Counted from the first letter of the stretch, positions 1 through 13,105 are shown. The stretch is DNA of 64,000 nucleotides from Jackrogersella multiformis (GCA_902806575.1 CADCXD010000002.1:3224001-3288000); one strand, 5' to 3'. Program-made: numbers and translations. The notes: a model not told the origin generated them from the letters alone.

Positions 1-1460
1 GCGGGAGTTGGTGATTCACCTAGCATAGTAGCGGCATTCGAGCTTCGGAGCTTGTCAATGATATGCTTTTCAGCAGCCACATAGCCCCCATTTGCACCAA
101 AGGATTTTGTTAGAGTGCCCATGAGGATATCTACCCTGCTGGGATCAATGCCGAAGTAGTCACAGACACCACGGCCCTTAGGGCCGAGAGCTCCGACGCT
201 GTGGGCCTCGTCGACGTAGAGAGTGAATTTGTACCTATCTTTGAGGGACAGGACGCCGGGCAAGTCACACATGGTACCTTCCATGGAGTACAATCCTTCG
301 ATAGCGACAAGGATCTTCTTCCAAGGACGATGGGTTCGGGGTTGGCCCTGGGCAATAGCTTCGCGTAGCCGTTTCTCCAGGTCAGCCATGTCGTTATGCT
401 TAAAAGAACGAATGACAGCGCCGGAAAGACGAGCACCAAGTCGGATTGAGGAGTGATTTAACTCGTCGGATAAAATTAGGCAACCCTTAGAGACAAGAGC
501 GGGAAAGGAGCTGGCATTCGTAACGAAACCCATTGAGAAGACCATGGCAGCTGGTTTCCCGACGAACGAGGCAATCTCCTTCTCGACCTCACAGGCGAGA
601 TCTGAAGTACCCGAATCGCCGCGGGGACTACAGAAGGCAAGACCGTATCTTCTGACGCATTCCTCGACAGCGTTAGCGCAAGGACCCTCGGACTGCGCAA
701 ATCCGAGATAGTTATACGAGCTCATGTTCAGGGTCTCGGTTGTGCCGCCGATATATTTATACGTCTCGTTGAAATCGTAAGAAACACGGTTCAAGAGGTT
801 AATGAAACGACCCGGCACCCCAGTGCTCGTCCTTGCAAAGCAGTCATCTATGCGCTGCTTCAGTCGCCTGGTGTAAAAACTGTCGAAGTCGTCATTGAGA
901 GGAGCGTAGCCATCATTTGCACGGATGGTCTTGTAAGTTGATTTTTTGCTGAATCTCTTGCCGAAAAAATCTCTAATATGGCCGAGAGCGAGAAGAAGTA
1001 AGTAGCTGATGTAGGTAGTTAGGACGTAATAGTAAGGCGGTTCGTCAACGACGGGTGATTCCAAAGGTTCCCCGTGGTGCTTGCTAACGTAGCGGTGGCT
1101 TGGATGAACCAATGGGCCGAACTCAGCATCGAAGCGTTTCTGACGCGATATTTCGGTCGAGTCAGGGGGCTGGAATAAAGTGGTAGTTGGCGGCTCATCA
1201 TTATTAGGCTCGCCATTGGCAGTAGATAGGGAGATACTAGGAAGTGAGAGACTGGCAGCTGTGATCGAGGGGCTGGAGCTATTCTGCATGGCCATTAAGG
1301 CCTGTTGAGCAGAAGGCTGCTGGTTGGCCTTGGGGCCTGAAGAGAATAATTGGCTGAGCCTGTTCCCTCTGGATTGCGAAGGTCTCCTCTCGGTAGACCT
1401 CTCAGAAGAGTTCGGCATGCTGCTGGAATTGGTAAAGGGAATCGAAATACGTCGTGGCAT
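1..1460 (-). CDS. LCB2: Serine palmitoyltransferase subunit 2 (LCB2), 5' part, truncated by window edge
   Basis: First committed step of sphingolipid synthesis: PLP-dependent condensation of serine with palmitoyl-CoA at the ER, as a heterodimer with LCB1. One uninterrupted frame runs from the ATG at 1460-1458 to the left edge (486 residues); full-length fungal proteins are usually somewhat over 600 residues, so the C-terminal part is missing. The first about 130 residues are Ser/Pro-rich and low-complexity. A hydrophobic segment follows at about residues 141-162 (YYYVLTTYISYLLLLALG). The alpha-oxoamine synthase fold shows NMSSYNYLGFA, CSPRGDSGTSDLA, the DEAHSVGALGPKGRG segment that contacts PLP, and TLTKSFGANGGY, in which Lys452 is the expected Schiff-base lysine. 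No intron is seen. The start could be one of several nearby ATGs; the first in-frame one was chosen. Identity is very secure. Confidence 0.95.
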   Translation of the reverse strand, partial: MPRRISIPFTNSSSMPNSSERSTERRPSQSRGNRLSQLFSSGPKANQQPSAQQALMAMQNSSSPSITAASLSLPSISLSTANGEPNNDEPPTTTLFQPPDSTEISRQKRFDAEFGPLVHPSHRYVSKHHGEPLESPVVDEPPYYYVLTTYISYLLLLALGHIRDFFGKRFSKKSTYKTIRANDGYAPLNDDFDSFYTRRLKQRIDDCFARTSTGVPGRFINLLNRVSYDFNETYKYIGGTTETLNMSSYNYLGFAQSEGPCANAVEECVRRYGLAFCSPRGDSGTSDLACEVEKEIASFVGKPAAMVFSMGFVTNASSFPALVSKGCLILSDELNHSSIRLGARLSGAVIRSFKHNDMADLEKRLREAIAQGQPRTHRPWKKILVAIEGLYSMEGTMCDLPGVLSLKDRYKFTLYVDEAHSVGALGPKGRGVCDYFGIDPSRVDILMGTLTKSFGANGGYVAAEKHIIDKLRSSNAATMLGESPTP

Positions 1461-4178
1461 TTCTATAGGTGCTGGAATTCGGTAACGGGACGTTATATAT
1501 TTTTGGCGGTCGTAGGAGAACGAGCGAGATTCACAAAAGGGCACCAGAAATTGAAAGTCTTCTGGTCTGTGAATCTTGAATAAATTTAGTTAGTTTCAAA
1601 GTCATCTGGTGGTAGTAGGGTGAATGAATGCGAAAGACTTCAACAGGAAACATGATAGGTGGCTGGGAATTCTCAGAAGTAGCTTAGGTGGAAAAGTGCC
1701 TATTGAGGGATGGTGAAATCGACGGCAATGGCAACAGGAGCTAAATTATGTTTCGTTGAGATACAGTTATTCCTTCCCACCCTTCAGGTACCTAGGTAGG
1801 TAAAAGGGTACCTAAGGAACGATAGCTCGATGATAGGCACCTGCATTGACGGTGCAGTCAAGATGTTCCCAACCACACAAACAGTGGCGCCACAGTGGAC
1901 AATGAAGGACTTGATGAATTCGTTTGTATGACGAACAATAAATAACAATGCAAATATGGACTCGCTTATATGTGACTCGGTTTGAATAAATAGAAAGAAC
2001 TTACTCAGATGTTTCCCAAATTTCCTTCAACTACAGTCGTCGTCGTCGTCGAAGTTGCTGTTTGTTGTCTGGCGGTCCACAGATGAAATCGGTCGGGGGA
2101 AGGTAAGCTCGAAGCTATGTAATAATACTTAATACCTTTAGCTGTTAAGCTCCAGTGAGGGAGGGAGTGAGGTTCAATTGGCCGATGGCTGATATATCGA
2201 GAAAACCAAGGAGCGTGGTCAAAAGAGAAAGAATTCTCATCGATAACAGCACAACGTCGACAACTGACCTCAACAACCGACAGCACCTTTCGGAAGTTAA
2301 CAAGGAATAGAGGTGCACGATGTGAAAAGGGAGGAAGAGAAAATCAAATTTGAGAAAGCGTGAGGTGAGAGCAGCAATTGAATAGGAATGGTTTCGAAAG
2401 GTGGATCTAAATTAGCCAAGTACTTCGTACCTCCGTACCAAATACTGTACCTAGGTTAGGCTTACAGATTAGTATTACAGATACCGTCAAATACATAAGA
2501 GTTTCACAGCCATGACACAGCCTTGACAGGTCCTTAGACCAATGAAATTAGTAATTGATCCTTTTTTTCCCGTAATAAAAGGTAAAATAAACGGCTAATC
2601 CTGAAAATCTTATCTTCATCACCAGCCGCTCCCTCCGTCAATGCTACCACCTCATTTTTCTATTTCATTTTTTTCCTTCTTCTCCCTCCTTGCCTCCTTC
2701 CGGGCGATCCGTGCCCCATACTGTAAGTCTGTTCATATTACGGGGCAGTTATTACCTGCTAGTCCTACATCGAGCCACTTCGCGTTCTATCATCATCCCG
2801 TTTCGGTGGGTTGCGTCTTTGCGATTCCCCGTCACGGGCTTCGAAGTTTATCATGCTCGGGACTCGCGAGCATTGAAGCTATCTGAACTTATCGAGCACT
2901 TAGATACCATTACTTAATAATCAATCCCATTCATTCGTTTTTATTCGAATGATCTTGCTGGCGCTATGGATTTTTAGAAAGCGTTTTTTTAAACCTCGAA
3001 TGGGGAATACGCGCGCATTACAAAGCAATATGAATGGCGCCAGTCGCGAAATTACAGAGTGTTCCCTCATTTCCAACCACGCCATTGACCCTTGGCGGGG
3101 GGGTTCAAATTGGTTTTATGACCATGCTGCGGAGTACCTACCTACCCATACCTAAGGCGCTACCTACCTAATGTAATGATGACAGGCCGGTATCTGGAGG
3201 ATCCATCCGTCTTTCATAAAATTGCCTTATCCGCGTAAGATGTAAGGCGGAATATAATTTAATGCGGACACCCACCTACATAACCTACATAAGGTAACTC
3301 GTTATTACAGCACTCCAGGGCTAACTGCGAGATCGCTCTCAATGAAGCATTTGCATTTATGTACATACTACCTAGGTACCTTCCATCTTATACCTACCTA
3401 ATCTTACATCTATTAGGTACCTAGGTTACTTTAGGTAAGTTCCAAGGTTCCAAGATTATTTACACAATAATATGCGGCGTCCCAGCCTTACCGTGATTTA
3501 AAGCTTATTTTCGATAAGACATGCCTGCTCGTGATGGTGCTATTATTGGTTAGCTGTTTGTCTGAGGTTGAATACCTTATATAGTATATATGTCTTTCCT
3601 AAAGTTTAAGATCTCCCAAGATTGAGAGCTTACTGAGTTACACATCAGCCACAGTTTACCTATGTAACTAGGTACATTGATAGAGGTAATGAATACAGGT
3701 AAGTACATAGGTACATAATATTAAATGCTAGGTACTAGGTACCTTATGTACCTGGTAGCTAAAAAGATGAAATGGTAAAAAAAGATTTCGGGTAGAGCGC
3801 TAAGGTTCTTGTGGCTTTACACTTAACTACCTACATACATATGTACCTAAGGTTAGGTACCTATGTAGGTAAGTATCCGTGGATATATGATTTTATTCAG
3901 ACGGCCGATTATGTACCTAGGTAGGTTTATTACATGTACTAGCACTGGCTACCTACATGTAATATGTGTATACCTTGAGTTAGCCTCGGCCCTCCGTTCG
4001 GAACGGGGACGGCCTCTACTCAACCAACCATCGTGAACTCAACAAACTCTCTCTAACCATCATATAAGCGCTTGATCTCACTCGGACACTTGCCGATTTA
4101 TTTTGTCCAACATTAACTAAGTCTTATATTTTATCTCCACATATAAACATATAAACATATATCACCAGTGCATCCGCA
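1461..4178. other. Intergenic region between divergent LCB2 and AACS
   Basis: No supported gene; the open frames here lack family features. From about 3120 on it is filled with copies of the TACCTAGGTA-type palindrome. The last 40 bases before the AACS start contain repeated ACATATAA, suitable for a core promoter or 5' leader. Confidence 0.6.
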
Positions 4179-6543
4179 ATGACTATCGACCCGAAACTAG
4201 CACCGGCCGAGTTATGGCGACATCCGAACCCTTCTTCGACTCAGATGTATAAATTTCTAGAGCACATAAGATCTAAACATGACATTGATATCAAAGACTA
4301 TCCGACCTTATACAGGTGGTCCATCGAGAATGTCTCTGACTTCTGGGAAAATGTGTGGCATACTTGCGGTATAAAAGCATCAAAGCCATATTCTTATGTA
4401 TGTATTCTCAGCTATTTTTATATTTGTCTCTCTCCTACGTAAAAGGCGGTCAATGCTCTCGACTCGTCGATCTAATGATTTGTTAACTTATTCGGTCACT
4501 CATTCTATATCCTCGGTATTTTATTATTTATACATTTGAAGGCTTCTATCTCTTGTTTTGTTGAGAGACGTACAAATCTGATTAATTACCATGTCATTCA
4601 CAGGTCTTGCCGGACAATGCATCCATGTTCCCCAGACCGGACTTCTTTTCGGGGGCCCGCTTAAACTTCGCAGAGAATATATTATTCCCGGAGAAAGCAG
4701 GTGTTATAGAATCTTCTACTGCTGTCGTAACAGTCACCGAGGTTGAAGGACAACTCGTGCCGACGACATGGGCCGATTTGCGGGAAGCCGTACGTCGGTG
4801 CTCAAATGCGCTGAGGTCCGCCGGCCTGGCTCCTAAAGATGTAGTTGCCGGCTTCGTTTCCAACCACACCCAGGCTCTCGTAGCAATGCTATCCGCAGCC
4901 GCCATCGGGGCCGTGTGGACGGGGATAAGCCCGGATACCGGAGTGAGTGCCGTGCTGGACAGGCTAATTCAAATTGAACCCAAGGTCCTCTTCGCAGATA
5001 ACGGGACTGTGTATAATGGTAAATCGTGGTCCAGCACGGATAAGACATCGAACATAGTCGATGAGCTCAAACCCAAGGGCCTGCAACTTGTCATCGTAAT
5101 AAATAACGTACATGACCTTGGTTTAGACTTGGAGGCCTTGAATTCCAAAGGCCTTGCGGCTAAGGAGTATGAAGGCTTCTTGAAAAGGTATTGCCTAAAA
5201 TGTAATACCCTTCATGTCAACGCCGTTAAAACTAACACGGTCTAGCGGCGATGACGAGCCCCTGAGGTTCGAACAGCTTCCACCATCGCACCCCCTGTAT
5301 GTCTTATACTCTAGCGGCACCACTGGCCTTCCAAAGGCCATAGTTCACACGGCGTTAGGCACGCTGATTCAACATAAAAAAGAACACTTTCTCCACTGCT
5401 CGATGGACTCGACTTCGAGGATGCTTTACTACACCACCACGTCCTGGATGATGTGGCACTGGAGCATATCGGCGCTTGCTTGCGGCACCACTTTGATTCT
5501 ATACTCCGGCTCGCCTTTCAAGCCGCATGGATATCTCTCGCTGCCCAAACTTCTCTCCTCGTTACGGGTGACCCACTTCGGTACCTCAGCCGCGTATCTC
5601 ACTACGCTTGAGACCCACGGCATCTATCCTGTTAAGTCGCTTGACCTCTCTCACTTGCAAGCTATCTACTCCACGGCGTCGCCCTTGCCACCTTCGACCT
5701 TCTCCTTCGTCTACAAGGCGTTTCCCGCTCACATTAGCCTAGCTTCTATCACCGGTGGTACAGATATTATATCTCTCTTCGGTGCCCCATGCCCGATACT
5801 TCCCGTATACGTAGGCGAGATTCAATGCGCGGGGCTCGGCATGGCAATCAACGTGGTAGATTCCATCAGTGGTTCCCCGACGCCCGGCGAAGACGGAGAA
5901 TTAGTGTGCACAAAACCCTTTCCCTGCCAACCCCTAACCTTCTGGGGTTCCGATGGCGAGGCGAAGTACCGTGCCAGCTACTTTGAGCGATTCGATGGCA
6001 TCTGGCACCACGGCGACTTTGTGCGAATCGACGTCAACACGGGTGGCTTGACAATGTTGGGACGTAGCGACGGCGTCCTTAAACCGGCCGGTGTGCGGTT
6101 CGGTAGTGCGGAGATTTATAACGTGCTGACGAAGTTCTTCGGAAACGAAATCGAGGATGCGGTGTGTGTCGGCCGGAGGCGGGAAACGGACCGCGATGAG
6201 ACGGTCTGTTTGTTCGCCATCATGACCGAGGGAAAGAAATTTACTCCCGAACTCCGCCAGAGGATTGCGGACGTAATTCGGAGGGAACTAAGCCCGCGCC
6301 ATGTCCCTGGCGTGATAGAAGAATGCGGAGCAGGTATACCAAAGACCGGGAATGGGAAGAAGTAAGTTTATATTGCATATGGCCTGTTTGTTTTAGTTGA
6401 CTTTGAATTTTAGCTAACGGCTTGCTAGAATTGAAGTCGCAGTCAAACAGATCCTATCTGGCATCCATATCAAAACAAATGCTAGCGTAGCAAATCCCGA
6501 GGCTCTGGCTTGGTTTAAAGAATGGGCGGCAACGCACGACTAA
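4179..6543 (+). CDS. Acetoacetyl-CoA synthetase (ANL/acyl-CoA synthetase family)
   Basis: Activates acetoacetate to acetoacetyl-CoA with ATP through an acyl-adenylate, feeding ketone-body carbon into sterol and lipid synthesis; expected to be cytosolic. Model: exons 4179-4397, 4604-5187, 5246-6361 and 6429-6543, all GT-AG with matching phases, giving 677 residues, the usual length. The N-terminus (LWRHPNPSSTQMYKFLEHI) and the SGARLNFAENIL segment are typical of this family rather than of acetyl-CoA synthetase. The AMP-binding loop YSSGTTGLPK is at residues 289-298. TGGTDIISLF and WHHGDF/LGRSDGVLKPAGVRFGSAEIY follow, and the C-terminal PKTGNGKK carries the conserved lysine near residue 640. 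The third intron falls inside that GKK motif. The second intron (58 nt) has a clear branch-like ACTAAC. It converges on the ADAL gene with 215 bp between stop codons. Confidence 0.94.
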
Positions 6544-6758
6544 GATGGCGTCTATGAGGGGGTTGCAGGACGAGCCAAACGGGTGCTAGCTAGTTAATAG
6601 TTAATTAGCTATAATTATTCTCTGTGTGTCGATGTTATAATAATATTAGCCGGTTCACTTCTCGGAATAGGCAATTTCAAAGCATGTTTAGAGGGCGTAC
6701 AATGTATATAAAGTAGATAAACAGCTGGAAAAGGGGGGCAAATGGGATGTATATACTT

Positions 6759-8169
6759 TCACCACATAATCCCCCTTAACCTTGCCTTCTCGTCATCTTC
6801 TGCAAATATTACATCGATGCCTTTCCTTGCCAGCCCTAATATTTCCTCTCGCTGTAAGTTAAAGTGTTCCTGGATGAGCCTCCATTCGTTTGACAGCGGA
6901 CTTCCGAAGACGCCCACATCGTCAGTCTAATATATATTAGTTAGCCCGATGCTCGTAAGCGGATACGCGAATCTACAATATACGCTTGGACTCACGCATG
7001 GCACGACGATAGGCCCATCGACACGCCACCACTCGCCGAAGTGATGCGCCTCGAAGCTGCCGATGATCATCTTCGCATGGACGTTACAGCTGAGGCACAG
7101 CTCTAGTCCGATGCCTGGCCGCGCCGCGATCTGTCGCTTGACGACCCCCGGGACGTGTATGACGTGGCCGAGACGATCCGGCATCCAGCTCATGATGGTG
7201 CTTAGCTCCGCCTCGCTGGCGCTGGCCTCGGCCTCGGCGAAGTGTATGGTCACTTTCAGCCCAACCGCCTTGGCCTCTTCGAAGGCGGGCGTAAACGCGG
7301 AGACATCGCCCTTGCTCGGGTCGCCACAGAGGTCGACTGCCACGACCCCTCGGTCTCGGAACATTTTTGCCAGCGCGACAACCTCGCTTGCCTCGTCGAT
7401 GGTGTTGCGCCGATCAATGGACAGGATTAGGCGTGCGTGTAACGCCGGCGTATCCTCCTGCGCATCCTCGATCGCCTGTAGCACAGCCTTGACGTAACCT
7501 GCCTTATCTAGACCGGCAGCAGGCATCGCCCGAGGCGTCGTCCTTAGCTCGAGGTAAACCACCCCGTCGCGCGCGAAGTCCCTGACCACGGACTTGGTGG
7601 AGTGCGTGAGAGAGTGGATGTCGTTGACGAGGTTGTAGATGTAGGATGAAAACAGCGGGAAGAAGCTGCGAAGAAGCGACTTTAGCTCATGCTGCCCGCG
7701 TGTAGATAGCAAGAGACAACGACAAATAACCCTCTTCAGGGGCGCTTCTTACGTTTTTAGATCGTAGTCATGTCTACCCGGCGGCATCACAATCAGGGGG
7801 TCTTCGAGATCGGTCTCCCCGGCCGCCTTCTTCACTTTCCAGATCTCGTGCAGACATTGTCGGCTAATACTGCCAGTCAGGTGAGCGTGGAGCTGTTTAT
7901 TCGTAAGAGATGAAGTTAGTATAGCTACTACCTAAAGTACGGCTATAGGATTTGAGTGGTGAGGCGAGGGTGAAGGTGAGGATGATGACGAGTCATGAAT
8001 GGGCACAACTGGGCTGATTGGACTACCACGACCCAAGCTGTCGAGAGCTCTCATCTAGTGTAGGCGTGAGACAGACAAGTCATAATTCATAATTAATAAT
8101 TCATAAAATCGATATGATTACCTCAATCTTGGGCATGGATATGAAGTCCAACCCTGGTTTTTGCGCCAT
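6759..8169 (-). CDS. Adenosine deaminase-like protein (ADAL / N6-methyl-AMP deaminase type)
   Basis: A zinc-dependent metallohydrolase of the adenosine/AMP deaminase superfamily. The ADAL subgroup is known to deaminate N6-methyl-AMP to IMP during turnover of modified adenine nucleotides. Four exons are read on the complement: 8169-8122, 7892-7753, 7665-6996 and 6926-6759, giving 341 residues. Metal and catalytic residues are all visible: His18 and His20 in the KIELHAHLTGS motif, which straddles the first splice junction; His204 and Glu207 in TIHFAEAE; His230 in DRLGHV; and Asp288-Asp289 in PCTDDVGVF, whose codons start the last exon. LELRTTPR and SIDRR are subgroup signatures. The spacing and the absence of AMP deaminase N-terminal regions favour ADAL over classical adenosine deaminase; substrate is inferred from the family. 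The first intron (229 nt) is longer than the others. Confidence 0.92.
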
Positions 8170-8820
8170 GGTGTCTTCGGAGTTTGCCTAGGTGTCGTAT
8201 TGATCTAAGTAGTCTTGTCAGAGAGGATCTGGTTGTTCTTGATCAGGGCTTGAGTTGAAGTGGATGGGCCTAAGCCCGTTTCCCGCACTAGACGCGCCCA
8301 TCGGCGCAATTGCACGCGATAGCTACACACTATCAATGACCTACTCGATAACATGGAATGTTCATTAGAAACGATGCTATTCATTCGATACGGCAAGCTT
8401 TACCTTAACACCTTATAATAGTGTATAGATTAGGTAGTTTCAATACAAGTATAAGTAATATCGATATAGGAGAACATAATTTATTAGATGATGAGCAGCA
8501 CAGTATCGAGGAATCGAAATGCTTAGCTGAAATTGTACCAGGATCCTCATCAGTGCTTCCAGTAAGTCTTCTAGAAAACCCCTATGCATATCGTCAGATC
8601 GTCCCGGCCGATCACGACATATACAGCTCCTTATATAAGCACATAATTTTAATTCTTCTCTTACCTCTCACCTTTTACCTTTTACTACATAGTAAGGTTA
8701 GGCGTTAGATTCTTTAACGGGCCGGAAGAAGTAGCCGAGCCATTTCTAATTCACTACCTATGCAAGTAGGTACATGAAGTTCGCTTTTCATAGGAAACGA
8801 GTGTAGCAGTGTAGGTAGCT

Positions 8821-8850
8821 GCAATGAGTTGCAATGAGTTGCAATGGGAG
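8821..8850 (+). repeat. Short tandem repeat, 10-bp unit GCAATGAGTT
   Basis: Two full copies and a partial third of GCAATGAGTT in tandem. No function is evident. Confidence 0.8.
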
Positions 8851-8925
8851 CCAGGAAGCTGGGGAGATGATCCATAATCGGGCCCGACGCTTGCGGAGTT
8901 CAGTACCTTGCATACCTATATAGGC

Positions 8926-8955
8926 GAGGATTGATCGAGGATTGATCGAGGATTG
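8926..8955 (+). repeat. Short tandem repeat, 11-bp unit GAGGATTGATC
   Basis: Nearly three tandem copies of GAGGATTGATC, about 80 bp downstream of the 10-bp repeat. Probably replication slippage. Confidence 0.8.
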
Positions 8956-11302
8956 AAAGCGTCTTATTACATACACTACACTACTATGTAGTAATTAACG
9001 ATACCGCCAAGGGCAGCAGGGCTATCGCGCCTAGGGCAACCATTCAGGGACAACTCTGGTACTGTATCCGCTAACAGAGTATGGTTCGTGTCCCGTAGCG
9101 GCGGAGACTTGCCTACGTACACTGGTAAGTACACTATTATGGCCATTCCCCTTTTGCAAGGGGCATAATATTACCATGTACTTACAGGTAGGTGTGTAAT
9201 GTGACATGGTTTAATGATGGATAGGTAACTTACCTGGCAATACTTACACACACCTAGGTAAGTACCTAGGTATGAATAACCACTTGATTAATGATCATAC
9301 CTAATGATGTATCATGCTTCTGTTGTTTCGAGGAGGATTATGAGTTACCAGCAATACCTAGCTGTCTAATAAGTATATCTTACTACGTAGGCAGTACCTT
9401 ATTATGGTGGTTGGTTCTGGGCATGTCGGCTGTGCCGCTAAGGTGCACTACACTAGAATTACATATTATGTTACTTACCTACCTAGGTACTTGGTAGAAG
9501 CGAGGAGATGGCCGGGGATCAATTTAACCAGCTGGGGGGGGTAGCAAGCGCAATTGTTGATTTCGAAAAACCACACCTACCTACTATGTGATCCATACTG
9601 GTTATTACCTTAGGTACCTAGGCAGCTAGGTAGTGTAAGCAATATACATTCACATATATATCTCCTTTCTATCACCTGCGCGAAGCGGCTCATCTCTACC
9701 TACCTAAGGTAACCAATCAGCTGTTGTATTATACAAGAACCAAGCACAGAGAGCATAAGTCTCCGGTAGGTCTATATACGCGGCTAGACTATCGGCCATA
9801 TGAAAATTTAACGTGATGTACCTGTAGTAGACGACAACAACAACTGTCAATAACGACAACGACGACGACGACGACGGCATACTGTGCTTATATACTGTGT
9901 TCTCCCGCCTAAGCTTCGTTATCCACACAAGCTTCCTCAAATTTCTTGGCGCCATGGTCCGGCCCTGTCAAGTACCTAGTGTACTAGTGTAGTGTATGTA
10001 GAAAAGAATTAATAGAGAAAAATAAAAAAAATCAAGTGCCTAAGGGGGATTTGATGGTGCCAGACTGTCCAGATTAGGATCGATGAGATTGGTGTAAAGG
10101 CGAAGACGAGAACTGCTTAAAAAACATCTACCTAATGTCTTAAGTCCGCCGAAGCAAAATTTCAGGTTCTCTTCATCAAAAAATCAAAGTTCTTTTCTGA
10201 TATATTATACTAATGTAAAGATAACTTATAAGGGGTTTAATTTTTTTTTAATAATGCATCGTTAAACCGGTTATAATAATAATCAATTAAAAAAAAGAGA
10301 TAAAATTATTAACATTTATCCATACATTTAAAAAATTACATTACATGTAACGACTAGGTATATACTTACATTATGTACTTAGCTATATAAATATATCCTT
10401 ATGATAGAAGGTTACATACCTTTATATGTACTTAATGATTACATGTCGCTTACCGCATCGCACATTATTTATACGCTTAACTTCAATAGATAGCTATCTA
10501 ACATTATCTTGTTGTTCCGATAAACAAGCCGAGTCAAATCAAAAATATCACTTACAGGTAAAGGTATTTCTATTCTGCATGAGGTGTCTTATGTAGTATA
10601 GTTATTTTACATGTAGGCAACTAAAAGGAGGTCTTTCGATGCTCCTACTTGGGATATATATGTGGGTACTCAGATGTTTGTTTAGGTGGACGATCTGCAC
10701 TAGTTTGTACATATTCTACATACAATACTTAATGTAGGTACATTATAACAACTCTTCATTAATACATGTCATCTGGTAGTAAGATTAGGTAGGACTGCAG
10801 TATCTAGCCATACTTAAATACTTACATCGGTACATACCTAGGTACCTAGGTATATAACCTACATGGATTTTAAAGCGTAACCTACCTAGGTACTTTATGT
10901 ACCTAGGCACCAAACATAATCCACTTTACTCTTAATCATCTTCTCTCGCAGCAACTGCAACGGTACTTACTTACCTAGGTAGGTAGGTACTCCTTCCAGA
11001 TTGCTTAAACACCGCCAAAATCTGTCAGTGCTGGTACCGGTTTCCCTCTAGCTTTCTTGTCTTGGTTGTTATTTCAACTCTGACATCTTTTAGAGTCTTC
11101 CCTTTTTTTCCCTCCTACCTCTAAAGCTCACACACCTACATAAAACACAACACTAACTCCTACCACTAGATTGTTAGTAACCTTGGGTAGTTAGTTAGTT
11201 GTCCCTTGAAGCTACATCTTTTTACTCTAATCTCCGCACTTTTCCATCTTCGCATTTTGATGATAGAGTCGTCTGAGGTCTCTCTCTCTTTCCGTGCGCG
11301 CC

Positions 11303-11344
11303 GCTCTCTCTCTCTCTCTCTCTTTCTCTCTCTTCCTCTCTCTC
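11303..11344 (+). repeat. CT microsatellite in the leader region of G-beta
   Basis: Almost pure CT dinucleotides with a few interruptions. Pyrimidine-rich tracts are common in fungal promoters and 5' leaders; this one lies about 400 bp before the start codon. Confidence 0.75.
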
Positions 11345-11747
11345 GCTATTATCTATCGAATTCTCTCTCCGAGCCTGGCCTAGCCGGGGCTTTATTTTAT
11401 TATAATAATTATTTTTCCCTCTTTAATCCAATCCATCTTAATATACCTACTACCAGGTACAGGTCGCTGGTCAGAGCAACCATCCCCCAGCAAAGGCCCC
11501 CCTCCCCCCTGGAGCTTGTATTCTCCATCTTCCCTCCTCACACCCTTACCCCGAGTTGATCCAACCTCACAACTTTTCTTTCCTTTTTGCCCCCTTCGGT
11601 GTCCTCTACGCTATTCGCGACTCCAAAATCAATCTAGTCAACACACCGCTCGACGACGTTCGTCGCCCATCATCCGTCCATCTAATTATCCAGCTCCTCC
11701 TCCTCCTCCCTCCTCGGTTCCCTCGCTGACGCACATCCATCGCCGAA

Positions 11748-13105
11748 ATGGACTCGCAACGGCCAAACGATGTGTCGCCCGAGGCAATGCAGGCGCGCAT
11801 TCAACAGGCGCGACGCGAGGCTGAGAACCTGAAGGATAGGATCAAGCGAAAGAAGGATGAGCTAGCCGATACTACTCGTGAGTAATATATTTTGCTCTGT
11901 CAATTGAGAGCCCCTTTCTCGAGTGATGGTATCGCTTTTATTGTTATTTCTGGTTCGCTTCTAACTTGAATGTTCGTGCCTGGTAGTCCGCGCCGTTGCG
12001 CAGCAATCTCACGAGGCCATTCCTAGAAACCAATTAATGAAGACGAAGAGGACACTAAAGGGACATCTTGCCAAGATCTACGCCATGCACTGGTCAACCG
12101 ATCGAAGGCATTTGGTATCTGCCTCGCAGGATGGAAAGTTAATCATTTGGGACGCCTACACGACGAACAAGGTCCATGCTATCCCTCTAAGATCGTCTTG
12201 GGTTATGACCTGCGCCTATGCCCCGAGCGGTAACTTCGTTGCCTGTGGTGGTCTAGACAATATCTGTTCTATTTACAACCTGAACCAAAACCGAGATGGG
12301 CCAACGCGCGTCGCCCGTGAGCTATCTGGTCACGCCGGTTACTTATCCTGCTGCCGATTTATCAACGACCGAAGCATTCTCACCTCATCTGGCGACATGA
12401 CATGTATGAAATGGGACATTGAGACCGGAGCTAAAACAATGGAGTTCGCGGACCACCTCGGCGACGTCATGAGCATTAGTTTGAACCCCACAAATCAGAA
12501 TACCTTCATATCGGGTGCTTGCGATGCTTTTGCAAAACTTTGGGATATCCGTGCCGGCAAGGCCGTGCAAACATTTGCAGGCCACGAGTCAGATATCAAC
12601 GCCATCCAATTTTTTCCCGACGGACATTCCTTCGTAACCGGTTCCGATGATGCGACGTGTAGGCTGTTTGATATCCGAGCAGACAGGGAGCTCAATCTCT
12701 ACGGCGTAAGTAGACAAGGCTAGTAAGAATTTTGGTGTGGTCGATGCTGACATCACAACATAGTCTGAATCCATTCTATGTGGTATTACATCTGTCGCTA
12801 CTTCAGTCTCTGGCCGCCTGCTATTTGCTGGATACGACGACTTCGAGTGCAAGGTATTTATCCGTCCTAGCCCAGCATGACCGCGCTCTGTTCGCTTACA
12901 CTTCGCAGGTATGGGATATTACGAGAGGAGAGAAGGTCGGATCCCTTGTGGGTCACGAGAACCGTGTCAGCTGCTTGGGCGTTAGCAACGACGGCATTAG
13001 TCTGTGCACAGGTTCTTGGGACTCGGTGGTAAGTTTCGATAATTAGGGTCTTGAGTCGATCTCGGTTGGGCTAACAGTTCGCAGCTCAAGGTTTGGGCAT
13101 ACTAG
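11748..13105 (+). CDS. Heterotrimeric G-protein beta subunit (WD40)
   Basis: Beta subunit of the heterotrimeric G protein at the plasma membrane; in filamentous fungi it pairs with a gamma subunit and several alphas to control conidiation, mating and virulence (Neurospora gnb-1, Aspergillus sfaD). Exons are 11748-11877, 11987-12705, 12764-12853, 12909-13028 and 13085-13105, giving 359 residues, essentially the length of known fungal orthologues. The first about 45 residues form a charged helix ([24 protein letters not shown]), the part that pairs with gamma. Seven WD repeats follow, for example [14 protein letters not shown]...[34 protein letters not shown] and [14 protein letters not shown]. 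The chain ends in LKVWAY, encoded by a 21-nt last exon. The ATG was chosen because it opens the helical N-terminus. A phosducin-like gene lies 4 kb downstream on the same strand. Confidence 0.96.

Larger units (their letters stand above)
8170..11747. other. Long intergenic region upstream of G-beta
   Basis: About 3.6 kb without a supported gene. It holds two short tandem repeats (8821-8850 and 8926-8955), clusters of TACCTAGGTA-type palindromes (about 9230-9640 and 10830-10990), a moderately AT-rich patch at about 10000-10500, and a pyrimidine-rich leader with a CT microsatellite just before the G-beta gene. The open frames at 8421-8708, 11206-11559 and 11516-11824 have no recognisable features. 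Confidence 0.6.

Noticed and set aside
2005..2286. 93-residue minus-strand frame and neighbours between LCB2 and AACS
   Set aside because: No family features; the poly-Thr run reflects a GTC/GTCGTC microsatellite at 2037-2050.
11206..11824. Overlapping open frames upstream of G-beta
   Set aside because: They are translations of a CT-rich leader and overlap the true G-beta first exon in another frame; S/L/P-rich composition follows from the pyrimidine tract.
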